Source of the DNA: Gluconobacter kondonii
GTDB lineage: Bacteria; Pseudomonadota; Alphaproteobacteria; Acetobacterales; Acetobacteraceae
Assembly (NCBI RefSeq): GCF_002723995.1
Contig: NZ_BEWP01000008.1
Coordinates: 1 to 64,000 of the forward strand
DNA length: 64,000 bases
Direction: 5' to 3'
Positions 51,483-59,295 of this stretch are shown here, piece by piece (the first letter of the stretch is position 1; each line of letters opens with the position of its first letter). The position numbers and the translations under genes were made by a program. Below the pieces are notes generated by a model. It did no database searches and was not told the DNA's origin. It saw nothing but the letters and a program-made list of their open reading frames with translations.

Positions 51483-52517
51483 ATGGACGCTTTTCCGAGA
51501 CGCTCCCGCTCATCTTCCGGGGCAGGAGACACCACAATATTGACGGTTCTTTCTCCGCTACAGGTGCAGGACCTGTTCTCTGCGCGGCTGGAAGAAATCT
51601 GTGCGGCTTTCGACGACTGGGGTTTCCCGCTGATCGTGGCAGGGCAGCTTGGAGATGCCGCCCCCAATTCCTATCCTAAATATTACCAGCTTCCGCTGAC
51701 CGATCCGCAGTTCGGGACCACCCTGTCGCTGGAGGTACAGAAATCCGTTCTAGCGCGGGCGGGTGTCGGGCCCGGTGATTATGTCCATGTGACTGGCATG
51801 CTGCGGGCGCGCCAATATCGGGGGCAGATTGTGCTACGTTTCGAGGCGGTGGCCGTTGAACTTCACGATCCCGCGCGGCAAAAGGTCGAGCGTGCCGAAC
51901 GCTCCGTACTCGACGTTCTACGCGGACTACCCTGCATCTCGCATCCTTATCCAACACGCCCCGAGGCGCGGCTGTTGCTGATCCACTCGGCAGCGTCCAG
52001 CGCATTGGTGGCTGAGGATTTTCTTCAGGCGCTTGGCGGAGCGTGGCGTCCGGAACGTGTCAGAAGCCTGCCCACGGCCATGAATGATCCCGGCCGTCTG
52101 GCGGAAGCGATTGGCACCTGTCGCGAAGAGATCGTTGTCTTGATCCGCGGCGGCGGGGATGCCTCGGATTTCGTGGTGTTTGAAAGCCCACAGGTGATGG
52201 AAGCACTGGCGGTCTGTCCGGCCCATCGCGTTCTGGGTGTGGGACATACGGCCAACCGGACGCTCGCCGAGCGTGTTGTAGATCATGCCGCCACTACGCC
52301 CGCCGATGCCGGACACTATATCCGGCGTATGAGCGGCCGGATCTGGCAAGAACAGGAAGAAGTCCGCGCGCAACAGGAAGAAATGGCCGCGCTTCGGGAC
52401 AGCGTGGCGCTGAATGTTGTGCCGGAACGAGCACCGATCGGAACTCGTCTGCGGAATGGGTTGATTCTACTTGCGATCGGTCTGGTTCTGGGGCTGCTGC
52501 TGACGCGGCTACTCTGA
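51483..52517 (+). CDS. Exonuclease VII large-subunit-like protein with C-terminal membrane anchor
   Basis: This 344-residue protein has an N-terminal OB-fold region (about 50-126, with GDYVHVTGMLRARQYRGQIVLRF) and then an XseA-like catalytic domain with RGGGDASDFVVFESPQV (222-238), GVGHTAN (252-258) and DHAATTPADAGHYI. XseA has HETD at the second motif and an Arg in its AD.RA.TP motif; here the Asp of HETD is Asn and the Arg is missing, so nuclease activity is doubtful. The long C-terminal helical region of XseA is replaced by a short coiled coil (287-308) and one transmembrane helix (GLILLAIGLVLGLLL, 326-340). Standard XseA is 400-500 residues, so this is a divergent paralog. The N-terminal start is uncertain. 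Confidence 0.75.
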   Translation: MDAFPRRSRSSSGAGDTTILTVLSPLQVQDLFSARLEEICAAFDDWGFPLIVAGQLGDAAPNSYPKYYQLPLTDPQFGTTLSLEVQKSVLARAGVGPGDYVHVTGMLRARQYRGQIVLRFEAVAVELHDPARQKVERAERSVLDVLRGLPCISHPYPTRPEARLLLIHSAASSALVAEDFLQALGGAWRPERVRSLPTAMNDPGRLAEAIGTCREEIVVLIRGGGDASDFVVFESPQVMEALAVCPAHRVLGVGHTANRTLAERVVDHAATTPADAGHYIRRMSGRIWQEQEEVRAQQEEMAALRDSVALNVVPERAPIGTRLRNGLILLAIGLVLGLLLTRLL

Positions 52518-52667
52518 CCTGTCAGGCTGTCGTGAGTTCCGTTGTGATCAATCAGACCACACGCGATGTGTCAGCGGAATAATTATCCTTGGCGCCGCAC
52601 CTGAAAAAGTACGGCGCTGAAACTCTGCATTTCGGCAATTCGTGGTGCGTTCTGTCGTTTGTGGCCT

Positions 52668-53162
52668 TCAGCGAACATCCACACGGACGAAGGGTTTTGT
52701 AGCCGACGGGTCAGTCATGGCGTGCATTTCGATCTGGATGGACTGCGCTCCTGCCTTTTCAATATGGGCTGCCACACCTGCTGCCAGATGATCGGTCACG
52801 TCCGTCAAAGCCTGTGCCTGTGCATCCGGAGTGGCTTGGTGTGGTGCGAAAGCCTGAACGATGAACAGAACATTCGCCTTGCGCGCCAGAGCCGCTTTTG
52901 CCGCACGTTCGACGATGGGACCGTATTCGGATTCCGGTGTGCCGTCTGGAATCGACAGGAACGGAGCATGCGGCGGGGGAGCTGGGGGGGCGGGCGGGAT
53001 ATAGGGATGCGGAGGTTTGCCCGCGTTCGGATTGAACGTGCGCTGGTCCAGCAACTTGCACCCCGACAGCAGGGGGGCGGCCAGAAGCAGCCCTCCCATC
53101 AGGAGTGCAGAGTGCGGAACAAAGCCCCGCTGCGAACGGAAATGTCGGACGAATGGTGCCAT
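52668..53162 (-). CDS. Proline-rich lipoprotein of unknown function
   Basis: About 164 residues from ATG 53162; an in-frame TTG at 53201 would extend it, but TATAAT at 53205-53210 looks like a promoter box, which makes the ATG more likely. A hydrophobic segment ends in a lipobox (LLLAAPLLSGC), so the product should be a lipoprotein. After it comes a Pro-rich linker (KPPHPYIPPAPPAPPPHAP) and an alpha/beta domain with ANVLFIVQAFAPHQATPDAQ and IQIEMHAMTDPSA. No known domain is recognised. Its gene is divergent from gap. Confidence 0.68.
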   Translation of the reverse strand: MAPFVRHFRSQRGFVPHSALLMGGLLLAAPLLSGCKLLDQRTFNPNAGKPPHPYIPPAPPAPPPHAPFLSIPDGTPESEYGPIVERAAKAALARKANVLFIVQAFAPHQATPDAQAQALTDVTDHLAAGVAAHIEKAGAQSIQIEMHAMTDPSATKPFVRVDVR

Positions 53163-53307
53163 ATCGTGCGGAACCGTCGCAGGAACGGAGGGTTTGAGCA
53201 AGATTATAGAGTCAACTTAATGAAAAACTGTTGATGCCCCCTGTCGCTCTGCTGTGGCGGTGCTATGGAGGATGCCCGAGTTTTTAAGAAACGGAGTAGG
53301 GCAGGTC

Positions 53308-54330
53308 ATGGCTGTAAAAATCGCGATCAACGGTTTCGGACGGATCGGACGGCTGGTGCTGCGTGGCATCATCGAGAGCGGACGCACGGATGTCGAAGTG
53401 GTCGCCATCAACGATCTGGGGTCCGTTGAGGCCAACGCGCATCTGCTGGCTTATGACAGCACACATGGCCGTCTTCCGGGCACGGTCCGCGCCGAGGGCA
53501 ACAGCCTGATTATCGAAGCGAACGGCCGCACCTACGGTCCGATCAAGGTCTCGGCCGAACGCAACCCGGCGCAAGTTCCGTTCCAAGGCGTCGACGTAGC
53601 GATGGAATGTACGGGTCTGTTCACGTCCCGCGAAAAGGCCGCTGCCCTGCTTGAAGCCGGTGCAAAGCGCGTCGTCATTTCCGCTCCGGCTACGGACGTC
53701 GATGCGACGATCGTGTTCGGCGTGAACAACGACGTTCTGACGCCGGACATGAAGATCATCTCCAACGCGTCCTGCACTACGAACTGCCTTGCGCCCGTGG
53801 CCTCCGTTCTGGACAAGGCCTTCGGGATCGAGTGCGGCTACATGGTCACGATCCACTCCTACACGGGCGATCAGCGCACGGTGGATACCCTGCACAAGGA
53901 CCCGCGCCGCGCCCGCGCCGCAGCCCTGAACATGATCCCGACCTCCACGGGTGCTGCCAAGGCCGTTGGTCTGGTTCTGCCGCATCTGAAGGGCAAGCTG
54001 GACGGAACTTCCATCCGCGTTCCGACGCCGAATGTCTCGGTCGTCTCGCTGGATTTCGTCCCGACGCGCGCTCCGGCTTCTGCCGAGGCCGTCAACGAAG
54101 CCATTCGTGCCGCTTCGCTCGAAGGCTCCCTGAAGGGTATTCTCGAATACAACACGGCGCCGCTCGTCAGCTCCGACTTCAACCATGACAAGGCGTCCTC
54201 GATCTTCGACGCGACGCAGACGGTCCTGGTCGATGGTGGCAAGCTGGTGCGCGTCTGCTCCTGGTACGATAACGAGTGGGGCTTCTCCAACCGTATGGCC
54301 GATACGGCAGCCCTGTTCGGGAGCCTCTGA
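53308..54330 (+). CDS. gap: Glyceraldehyde-3-phosphate dehydrogenase, type I
   Basis: This 340-residue enzyme starts at ATG 53308 (MAVKIAINGFGRIGRLVLRG) after a GGAG-like site. It has the NAD-binding GFGRIGR motif, the catalytic SNASCTTNCLAPV with the active-site cysteine, and the catalytic His in the NMIPTSTGAAKA-preceding segment HSYTGDQ. It ends with SWYDNEWGFSNRMADT. It oxidises glyceraldehyde 3-phosphate to 1,3-bisphosphoglycerate. It forms an operon with pgk (stop and next ATG 3 bases apart). Confidence 0.97.
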   Translation: MAVKIAINGFGRIGRLVLRGIIESGRTDVEVVAINDLGSVEANAHLLAYDSTHGRLPGTVRAEGNSLIIEANGRTYGPIKVSAERNPAQVPFQGVDVAMECTGLFTSREKAAALLEAGAKRVVISAPATDVDATIVFGVNNDVLTPDMKIISNASCTTNCLAPVASVLDKAFGIECGYMVTIHSYTGDQRTVDTLHKDPRRARAAALNMIPTSTGAAKAVGLVLPHLKGKLDGTSIRVPTPNVSVVSLDFVPTRAPASAEAVNEAIRAASLEGSLKGILEYNTAPLVSSDFNHDKASSIFDATQTVLVDGGKLVRVCSWYDNEWGFSNRMADTAALFGSL

Positions 54331-54333
54331 GTG

Positions 54334-55548
54334 ATGGCCTTCCGCACCCTTGATGGTGTGGACGCACGCGGCAAGCGCGTGCTGGTCCGCGCCGACCTCA
54401 ACGTCCCGATGCATGATGGCGTCATCACCGATGACACCCGTCTGCAACGGGTTGCGCCCACGATCCGCGAACTGGCCGACAAAGGCGCGCGTGTCGTGGT
54501 GTTCAGCCATTTCGATCGCCCCAAGGGGCAGGTCGTCCCGGCTCTGTCGCTGCGTCCGATCGCACTGAAGCTCGGTCAGATCCTCGGACAGCCGGTTGGC
54601 TTTGTCGCCGAATGCGTCGGCCCGACCGTGGAAGCCGCAGTCGGCGCGATGGCGGACGGGGACATCATCGTCCTCGAAAACACGCGCTTTCATGCGGGTG
54701 AAGAGGCCAATGACCCGGCCTTCGCCAAGGCTCTGGCGCAGAACGGCGACATCTTCGTCAACGACGCGTTTTCAGCCGCACACCGTGCCCATGCCTCGAC
54801 CGAAGGCGTGGCACGGGATCTGCCGTCTTTTGCCGGGCGTCTGATGCAGGCGGAGCTGAGCGCGCTGTCGGCTGCTCTGGAGAACCCGGAGCGCCCTGTT
54901 GGTGCGATCATTGGCGGCTCCAAGATCTCGACGAAGCTCGATCTGATCGGGAATGTCATCGAGAAGGTGGACACGCTGTTCATCACGGGTGCGATGGCCA
55001 ACACGTTCCTCGCGGCTGAAGGCATGAATGTGGGCAAGTCCCTACAGGAAGCCGACATGCACGAGACAGCGCGCAAGATCGCCCATCTCGCGCAGGAAAA
55101 GGGCTGCGAGATCATCCTGCCCGTCGATGCGGTCGTGGCGCGCGAATTCAAGGCCAATGTTCCGACCGAGACCTGCCTGATTGGCGAAGTCCCGGACGAT
55201 GCGATGATCCTCGATGCCGGTCCGCGTACGGTTGAGTTGATCCGTGAGCGTCTGGGCACGCTCAAAACGCTGGTCTGGAACGGTCCGCTCGGTGCATTCG
55301 AGATCGCGCCTTTCGACAAGGCGACCGTCGATGTCGCGCAGTATGCCGCGCAGCTGACGGAAGAGGGCAAGCTCAAGACAATCGCTGGTGGCGGCGATAC
55401 GGTCTCGGCTCTTCGTCATGCAGGCGTCGTGGGCCAGATGACCTACGTTTCCACGGCTGGCGGGGCTTTCCTCGAATGGCTGGAAGGTAAAATCCTGCCG
55501 GGGATCGAGGTTCTCCGTTCTGCGGGCCATGATCTGGGGCTCACCTGA
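54334..55548 (+). CDS. pgk: Phosphoglycerate kinase
   Basis: This enzyme of about 404 residues starts at ATG 54334 (a GTG directly before it is an alternative). Motifs include [16 protein letters not shown] with the substrate Arg and Asp, [42 protein letters not shown] and the nucleotide-binding [12 protein letters not shown] and [10 protein letters not shown]. It makes ATP from 1,3-bisphosphoglycerate and ends the gap-pgk operon, which closes with an intrinsic terminator at 55552-55584. Acetic acid bacteria usually have an incomplete glycolysis and use these steps in both directions. Confidence 0.97.
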   Translation: MAFRTLDGVDARGKRVLVRADLNVPMHDGVITDDTRLQRVAPTIRELADKGARVVVFSHFDRPKGQVVPALSLRPIALKLGQILGQPVGFVAECVGPTVEAAVGAMADGDIIVLENTRFHAGEEANDPAFAKALAQNGDIFVNDAFSAAHRAHASTEGVARDLPSFAGRLMQAELSALSAALENPERPVGAIIGGSKISTKLDLIGNVIEKVDTLFITGAMANTFLAAEGMNVGKSLQEADMHETARKIAHLAQEKGCEIILPVDAVVAREFKANVPTETCLIGEVPDDAMILDAGPRTVELIRERLGTLKTLVWNGPLGAFEIAPFDKATVDVAQYAAQLTEEGKLKTIAGGGDTVSALRHAGVVGQMTYVSTAGGAFLEWLEGKILPGIEVLRSAGHDLGLT

Positions 55549-55551
55549 ACG

Positions 55552-55584
55552 AAAGCCGGGGAGGGCAACCTTCCCGGCTTTTTT
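55552..55584 (+). terminator. Intrinsic terminator after pgk
   Basis: AAAGCCGGG and CCCGGCTTT flank a loop GAGGGCAACCTT, with further T residues following. It ends the gap-pgk operon 4 bases after the stop codon. Confidence 0.9.
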
Positions 55585-55598
55585 ATGGAGAAGTGGCG

Positions 55599-55775
55599 AT
55601 GTGGAGAAGAGTGCTGTCCGCCTGTCTTCTATTATGCGGTCTCGCGGGCTGTCAGGCTTACGATCAGCCGCCGACAGCACCTGCACCGCCGTCTATGGGA
55701 GAACCCATCCACAGTGGGCGTCCGACGGGTATGCTTCTCTCCCCCTCAAAGCCTGACCAGACGCCCTATTTCTGA
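55599..55775 (+). CDS. Small lipoprotein, function unknown
   Basis: This 58-residue peptide begins at ATG 55599 with GGAG upstream (GTG 55593 is an alternative). A short hydrophobic stretch ends in the lipobox LAGC (CLLLCGLAGCQAYDQ), followed by a Pro-rich tail (PPTAPAPPSMGEPIHSG). It lies between the terminators of pgk and rpoH, so it has its own transcript or is read through from pgk at a low level. Small proline-rich lipoproteins are easily missed in annotation; no function is known. Confidence 0.62.
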   Translation: MWRRVLSACLLLCGLAGCQAYDQPPTAPAPPSMGEPIHSGRPTGMLLSPSKPDQTPYF

Positions 55776-55821
55776 AATTTTGGACTGGTGTCGGATAGGC
55801 ACGGGTCAATCAGTCTTCGTA

Positions 55822-55857
55822 AAAAAAGCCCGTTGGGATATCCCAACGGGCTTTTTT
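55822..55857. terminator. Bidirectional intrinsic terminator between the small lipoprotein gene and rpoH
   Basis: This 36-base perfect palindrome has A tract, stem GCCCGTTGGGAT, mirror ATCCCAACGGGC and T tract. The symmetric A and T runs let it end transcripts from both sides: the lipoprotein gene (plus) and rpoH (minus). Confidence 0.95.
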
Positions 55858-55871
55858 CGTGATCTGTCGTT

Positions 55872-56765
55872 TCAGGCCTGAAGGCCGTTTTCGCGGCGGC
55901 GTAACTCCACTTCCGCGGCCATGGCTTTCTGGAGCTTCTCCATGGCCCGGGCTTCGATCTGGCGGATACGCTCGCGCGAGACGTTATAATGATGGGAAAG
56001 ATCTTCCAGTGTGGAAGGCTCTTCCTTCAGACGACGCTCGCTCAGGATATGGCGCTCACGCTCGTTCAGCGTCATCATGGCCTGATCCAGAAGCGCCTTG
56101 CGTCCCGTGAACTCTTCAGCAGCAGCATAGGTCTGCTCCTGATTGTCGTGGTCGTCCACGAGCCAGTCCTGCCATTCACCTTCGCCATCAATGCGCAGCG
56201 GTGCGTTCAGACTGTGATCCGGTGCGGCCAGACGCTGGTTCATAGACATGACGTCCTGTTCCGGCACACCCAGAGTGGTCGCGATGGAGTTGACCTGCTC
56301 TGGCTTCAGATCGCCGTCGTCAATCGCCTGCATCTGTCCTTTCAGACGACGCAGATTGAAGAACAACTTTTTCTGCGAGGCTGTCGTACCGATTTTCACC
56401 AGAGACCAGCTATGCAGGATGTATTCCTGCATGGCGGCGCGGATCCACCACATGGCGTAGGTGGCAAGGCGGAAACCACGCTCCGGGTCGAACCGGCGCA
56501 CGGCCTGCATCATGCCGATATTGCCCTCGCTGATGAGTTCGTTCACCGGAAGGCCATAGCCACGATAACCCATGGCGATTTTGGCAACGAGGCGCAGATG
56601 GGACGTGACGAGGCGGTGTGCCGCGCTCGTATCCTCGTTCTTGCGCCACTGGCGGGAGAGATCGAGTTCTTCCTGCGGGGTCAGCAGGGGGAACTTGCGG
56701 ATTTCCTGAAGATAGCGGGTGAGATTGTTCTCTGGACCCACTGAAATGACGGCTGGGGATGCCAT
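55872..56765 (-). CDS. rpoH: RNA polymerase sigma-32 factor (heat shock)
   Basis: This sigma factor of about 297 residues starts at ATG 56765, with AAAGGAG nine bases upstream (a TTG three codons earlier is less likely). The RpoH-specific box is present as QKKLFFNLRRLK, and region 2 shows HLRLVAKIAMGYRGYGLPVNELI and ERGFRLATYAMWWIRAAMQEYI. Region 4 has the helix-turn-helix TLEDLSHHYNVSRERIRQIEARAMEKL. It directs RNA polymerase to heat-shock promoters, for example of chaperone and protease genes. A sigma-70-like promoter lies about 200 bases upstream, leaving a long leader. Confidence 0.96.
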   Translation of the reverse strand: MASPAVISVGPENNLTRYLQEIRKFPLLTPQEELDLSRQWRKNEDTSAAHRLVTSHLRLVAKIAMGYRGYGLPVNELISEGNIGMMQAVRRFDPERGFRLATYAMWWIRAAMQEYILHSWSLVKIGTTASQKKLFFNLRRLKGQMQAIDDGDLKPEQVNSIATTLGVPEQDVMSMNQRLAAPDHSLNAPLRIDGEGEWQDWLVDDHDNQEQTYAAAEEFTGRKALLDQAMMTLNERERHILSERRLKEEPSTLEDLSHHYNVSRERIRQIEARAMEKLQKAMAAEVELRRRENGLQA

Positions 56766-56966
56766 GGTCTTCAACTCCTTTCGCCCGGGGCTTAACCCGC
56801 ATCCGGATGAGATGGAGACTCATACGGATCGGCGACGGGATAGTTCCGTCTGACCCAGGTGACGCATTGGGAAGGACTTTCACGTCCCCGACCGTCAGCC
56901 CCCGGACTGGGCGACCTCTGGTGGTACGATCCGTTCCGGCGGCGCGTCAGCTCGTCGGATGAGCTG

Positions 56967-56995
56967 TTTATGACAGGCTCAGCCAAAAAAGTCAA
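56967..56995 (-). promoter_or_regulatory. Probable sigma-70 promoter of rpoH
   Basis: On the minus strand TTGACT (56995-56990) and CATAAA (56972-56967) are spaced by 17 bases. If active, the transcript would start near 56960 and carry a leader of almost 200 bases before the rpoH start. A long structured leader is a common place for heat-dependent control of RpoH translation. The -10 box is imperfect. Confidence 0.5.
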
Positions 56996-57009
56996 TGGCC
57001 TTTTAAGGT

Positions 57010-57978
57010 TTAGCCGATCAGTCTCTTTTTCAAGGTCTGAAAATCTTCGGGAGGGGCAGTTTCGAACGAAAGCTGCTTTTTCGTCCGCGGATGGATAAAT
57101 CCGAGTCGGGTCGCATGAAGCGCCTGACGGGGAAAATCGAGCGCCGCGTCTTTCGCATCCTGCGACAGACTACGGGCCGCAGCGGGAATCCGGCGCAGAT
57201 AGACCGGATCGCCGAGCAGGGGGTGGCCTGCATTCGAAAGGTGAACACGGATCTGATGGGTGCGTCCAGTGGCAAGACGACATTCGATCAGGGACACGGC
57301 AGCCTGATAGGGTTCGATCAGCTTAAAGCGTGTCAGGGCAACCTTGCCGCCATTGCCTACGACCGCCATGCGTTTACGGTCTCTTTTGTCCCGGCCGATA
57401 TTGCCATCGAACTCGCCTTCCAGCGGCAGGAGCCCCCAGGCGAGGGCCAGATAGGCCCGGTCGATATCGCGGGCGGCGAAGGCTTCGGACAGGGCATTAT
57501 GAACCATGGCCGTCTTGGCCACGACCATCAGGCCGGACGTGTCCTTGTCCAGACGATGGACGATACCGGGGCGCTTCTCCCCGCCGATTCCTTCGAAACC
57601 TTCTCCACAATGGCCAAGGAGGGCGTTGACCAGTGTGCCTGTCTCGTTTCCGGGAGCGGGATGCGTGACAAGCCCGGCCTGCTTGTCGAGCACGATCAGG
57701 TCGTCGTCTTCATACAGGATGTTCAGCGGGATCTGCTCTGCGATGGGGCGGGCAGGGAGGGGTTCGGGAAATGTCAGCAGCAGTTCCATGCCGTCACGCA
57801 ACGTTTCCGCCGGTTCGCAGACCGTCTTTCCGTTGACGGAAAAGCTGCCGCCTTCAATCAGGGCCTTGACCCGGGAGCGTGAAACCGTGCCGATGGCGTC
57901 CGCCAGCGCGCGGTCGGCCCTCTGGCCAGCCGTGGACGCATCGACAACAAGACGGAATGGGGAAACAGGATCAGACAT
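57010..57978 (-). CDS. rluD: Ribosomal large subunit pseudouridine synthase, RluD/RluC family
   Basis: This 322-residue enzyme has an N-terminal S4 RNA-binding domain (DRALADAIGTVSRSRVKALIEGGSF), and a catalytic domain with RLDKDTSGLMVVAKT, where the Asp is the catalytic residue. YLALAWG and GRTHQIRVHLSNAGHPLLGDP complete the RluA-family pattern. RluD makes pseudouridines in helix 69 of 23S rRNA; RluC and RluA-family paralogs are alternatives. It is divergent from the small membrane-protein gene with overlapping start codons at CATG (57976-57979). Confidence 0.92.
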   Translation of the reverse strand: MSDPVSPFRLVVDASTAGQRADRALADAIGTVSRSRVKALIEGGSFSVNGKTVCEPAETLRDGMELLLTFPEPLPARPIAEQIPLNILYEDDDLIVLDKQAGLVTHPAPGNETGTLVNALLGHCGEGFEGIGGEKRPGIVHRLDKDTSGLMVVAKTAMVHNALSEAFAARDIDRAYLALAWGLLPLEGEFDGNIGRDKRDRKRMAVVGNGGKVALTRFKLIEPYQAAVSLIECRLATGRTHQIRVHLSNAGHPLLGDPVYLRRIPAAARSLSQDAKDAALDFPRQALHATRLGFIHPRTKKQLSFETAPPEDFQTLKKRLIG

Positions 57979-58351
57979 GACACAGGGTGTAGCCGAGGAA
58001 ATGGCGAACAGCGAGTCGCAGACACCAAAAGCGCTTCTGGCCGCTGTAATTTTGATGGGCGTGCTGATTATTGCGGCCGTTTTCGGGCTGATTGGCGTGA
58101 TTGCCTATCGTTTCCTGCATCCCCGCCCGAGCGTCACAGCAACTGTGCCCTTGGCCGAAGGAGGCTTCTCACGTCTGGCTCTTCCGCTCGGTGCGGGCGA
58201 GCATATTACGGCCGTTACGGCGCGTCCTGACGGCCTGATGGCGGTGACACTGAGCGACGCCGGAAGCGATCGTGTGCTGCTGTGGAACCCCGAGGCCGGA
58301 AAAATCGCCGCCGAGCTGGATTTCGGAACCCCCGCATCATCTTCGCCCTGA
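57977..58351 (+). CDS. Small single-span membrane protein, function unknown
   Basis: This 124-residue protein from ATG 57977 has one transmembrane helix near the N-terminus (LLAAVILMGVLIIAAVFGLIGVIAYRF) and a periplasmic C-terminal part with short beta-type segments (GEHITAVTARPDGLMAVTLSD, RVLLWNPEAGKI), similar to a single beta-propeller blade. DUF6476-like proteins of alphaproteobacteria have such a layout, but I am not certain of the assignment. It is translated divergently from rluD, whose start it overlaps. Confidence 0.7.
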   Translation: MTQGVAEEMANSESQTPKALLAAVILMGVLIIAAVFGLIGVIAYRFLHPRPSVTATVPLAEGGFSRLALPLGAGEHITAVTARPDGLMAVTLSDAGSDRVLLWNPEAGKIAAELDFGTPASSSP

Positions 58352-58415
58352 CCGGCCTGAACCTGCCGCTGTGTTTCCACGTTAAGGTGGCAGGACTCAG
58401 AAAGGATCACGGATA

Positions 58416-58892
58416 ATGGGACGTCTGATTGATGCGGCCTTGGCCGTCGGTACGGTTTTTGGAGTGCAGTACGCCTCGCGTGAAATCAGCCCGGCGGACG
58501 ATCCGTCCACGCGCCGGTGGTACGACCGGCTGAACAAGCCGCATTTCAATCCGCCCGGTCCGGTTTACGGCGTGGTCTGGACGATTCTGGACGGGCTTCT
58601 GGCCTGGTCGGGCTACCGGCTTCTGCGTGCTGAAAAATCCTGTTGCCGGACGGCGGCGCTGATCCTCTGGGCGCTGTGCGTTGCCGGTGTGGCAGGCTTT
58701 CCGTTCTTCGTGTTCCGCAAACGGCAGCTTGGAGCGGGTCTGGCCATTTGTGTCGGCCTGATCATGACGTCCGGAGCCTCGATCTGTGCGGCGCATAAGG
58801 TGGACTGTAAGGCAGCCTCAATGCAGGTTCCGTTTTTGGCATGGCTGATCTTCGCCACCTGCATTCACGAAGAAATCTGGCGTACGAACTAA
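58416..58892 (+). CDS. tspO: TspO/MBR-family membrane protein
   Basis: This 158-residue protein has five hydrophobic helices and the TspO signature RRWYDRLNKPHFNPPGPVYG followed by VWTILDGLLAWSGYRLL. Members bind porphyrins and affect tetrapyrrole metabolism and stress responses; the mitochondrial homologue is the peripheral benzodiazepine receptor. The usual helix-five residues are hard to align by eye. It lies upstream of the convergent ArsR-type gene, 64 bases after the small membrane-protein gene. Confidence 0.9.
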   Translation: MGRLIDAALAVGTVFGVQYASREISPADDPSTRRWYDRLNKPHFNPPGPVYGVVWTILDGLLAWSGYRLLRAEKSCCRTAALILWALCVAGVAGFPFFVFRKRQLGAGLAICVGLIMTSGASICAAHKVDCKAASMQVPFLAWLIFATCIHEEIWRTN

Positions 58893-58899
58893 GGATGCC

Positions 58900-59199
58900 T
58901 CAGGCGGCGTTCAGAATGGCCGCCATAAGCCCGGGAAACCGGGCGTCGAGTTCCTCGAGTCGTAGGGAATTACGGTGCTGAACGCCCTCGATCCGGGTTC
59001 TCAGGACCCCGCTCTCACGCAGGACCTGAAAATGGTGCGACATGCTGGATTTGGGCCGCGTTCCGATCAGCGTGGCGCAGTTGGCTTCCCCGACGCGCCC
59101 CAGATGCCGCACGATCTCCAGACGCGCGGGATCAGCCAGCGCACGCAGCACCGGAATCAGTTCGAATGTCGCGGAGTCAGGATGATCGTAGGCGGCCAT
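58900..59199 (-). CDS. ArsR-family transcriptional repressor
   Basis: This 99-residue winged-helix protein has the ArsR pattern LIPVLRALADPARLEIVRHLG, then CATLIGTRPKSSMSHHFQVLRESGVLRTRIEG, with the recognition helix at SSMSHHFQVL. The metal-binding ELCVCDL box is absent, so it probably senses an organic molecule or redox state. It is divergent from the old yellow enzyme gene; between them lies a perfect palindrome with 9-base arms, so it most likely represses that gene and its own. Confidence 0.9.
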   Translation of the reverse strand: MAAYDHPDSATFELIPVLRALADPARLEIVRHLGRVGEANCATLIGTRPKSSMSHHFQVLRESGVLRTRIEGVQHRNSLRLEELDARFPGLMAAILNAA

Positions 59200-59241
59200 G
59201 AAGTCTTATCCCTTTCCTGAAGTTTTATCGCAACACTTGCT

Positions 59242-59263
59242 TTGTTCGATTTTTATCGAACAA
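59242..59263. promoter_or_regulatory. Operator for the ArsR-type repressor
   Basis: TTGTTCGAT (59242-59250), TTTT, ATCGAACAA (59255-59263) is a perfect palindrome with 9-base arms in the 96-base gap between the ArsR-type gene and the old yellow enzyme gene. Possible promoter boxes TTGCTT (59237-59242) and ACAATA (59260-59265) would flank or overlap it on the plus strand, so repressor binding would block the old yellow enzyme promoter. Confidence 0.78.
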
Positions 59264-59295
59264 TATGGTGATCAGTCCATTGAAGGAGAAACAGG

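Noticed and set aside
51386-51667. 93-codon minus-strand frame before the DUF4186 gene
   Set aside because: It is mostly antisense to the N-terminal part of the exonuclease-VII-like gene; the last codons overlap the GTG start of the DUF4186 gene but no independent evidence supports it.
53284-54693. 469-codon minus-strand frame antisense to gap and pgk
   Set aside because: Both plus-strand genes are unambiguous; the antisense frame is Arg/Asp/His-rich as expected for a shadow.
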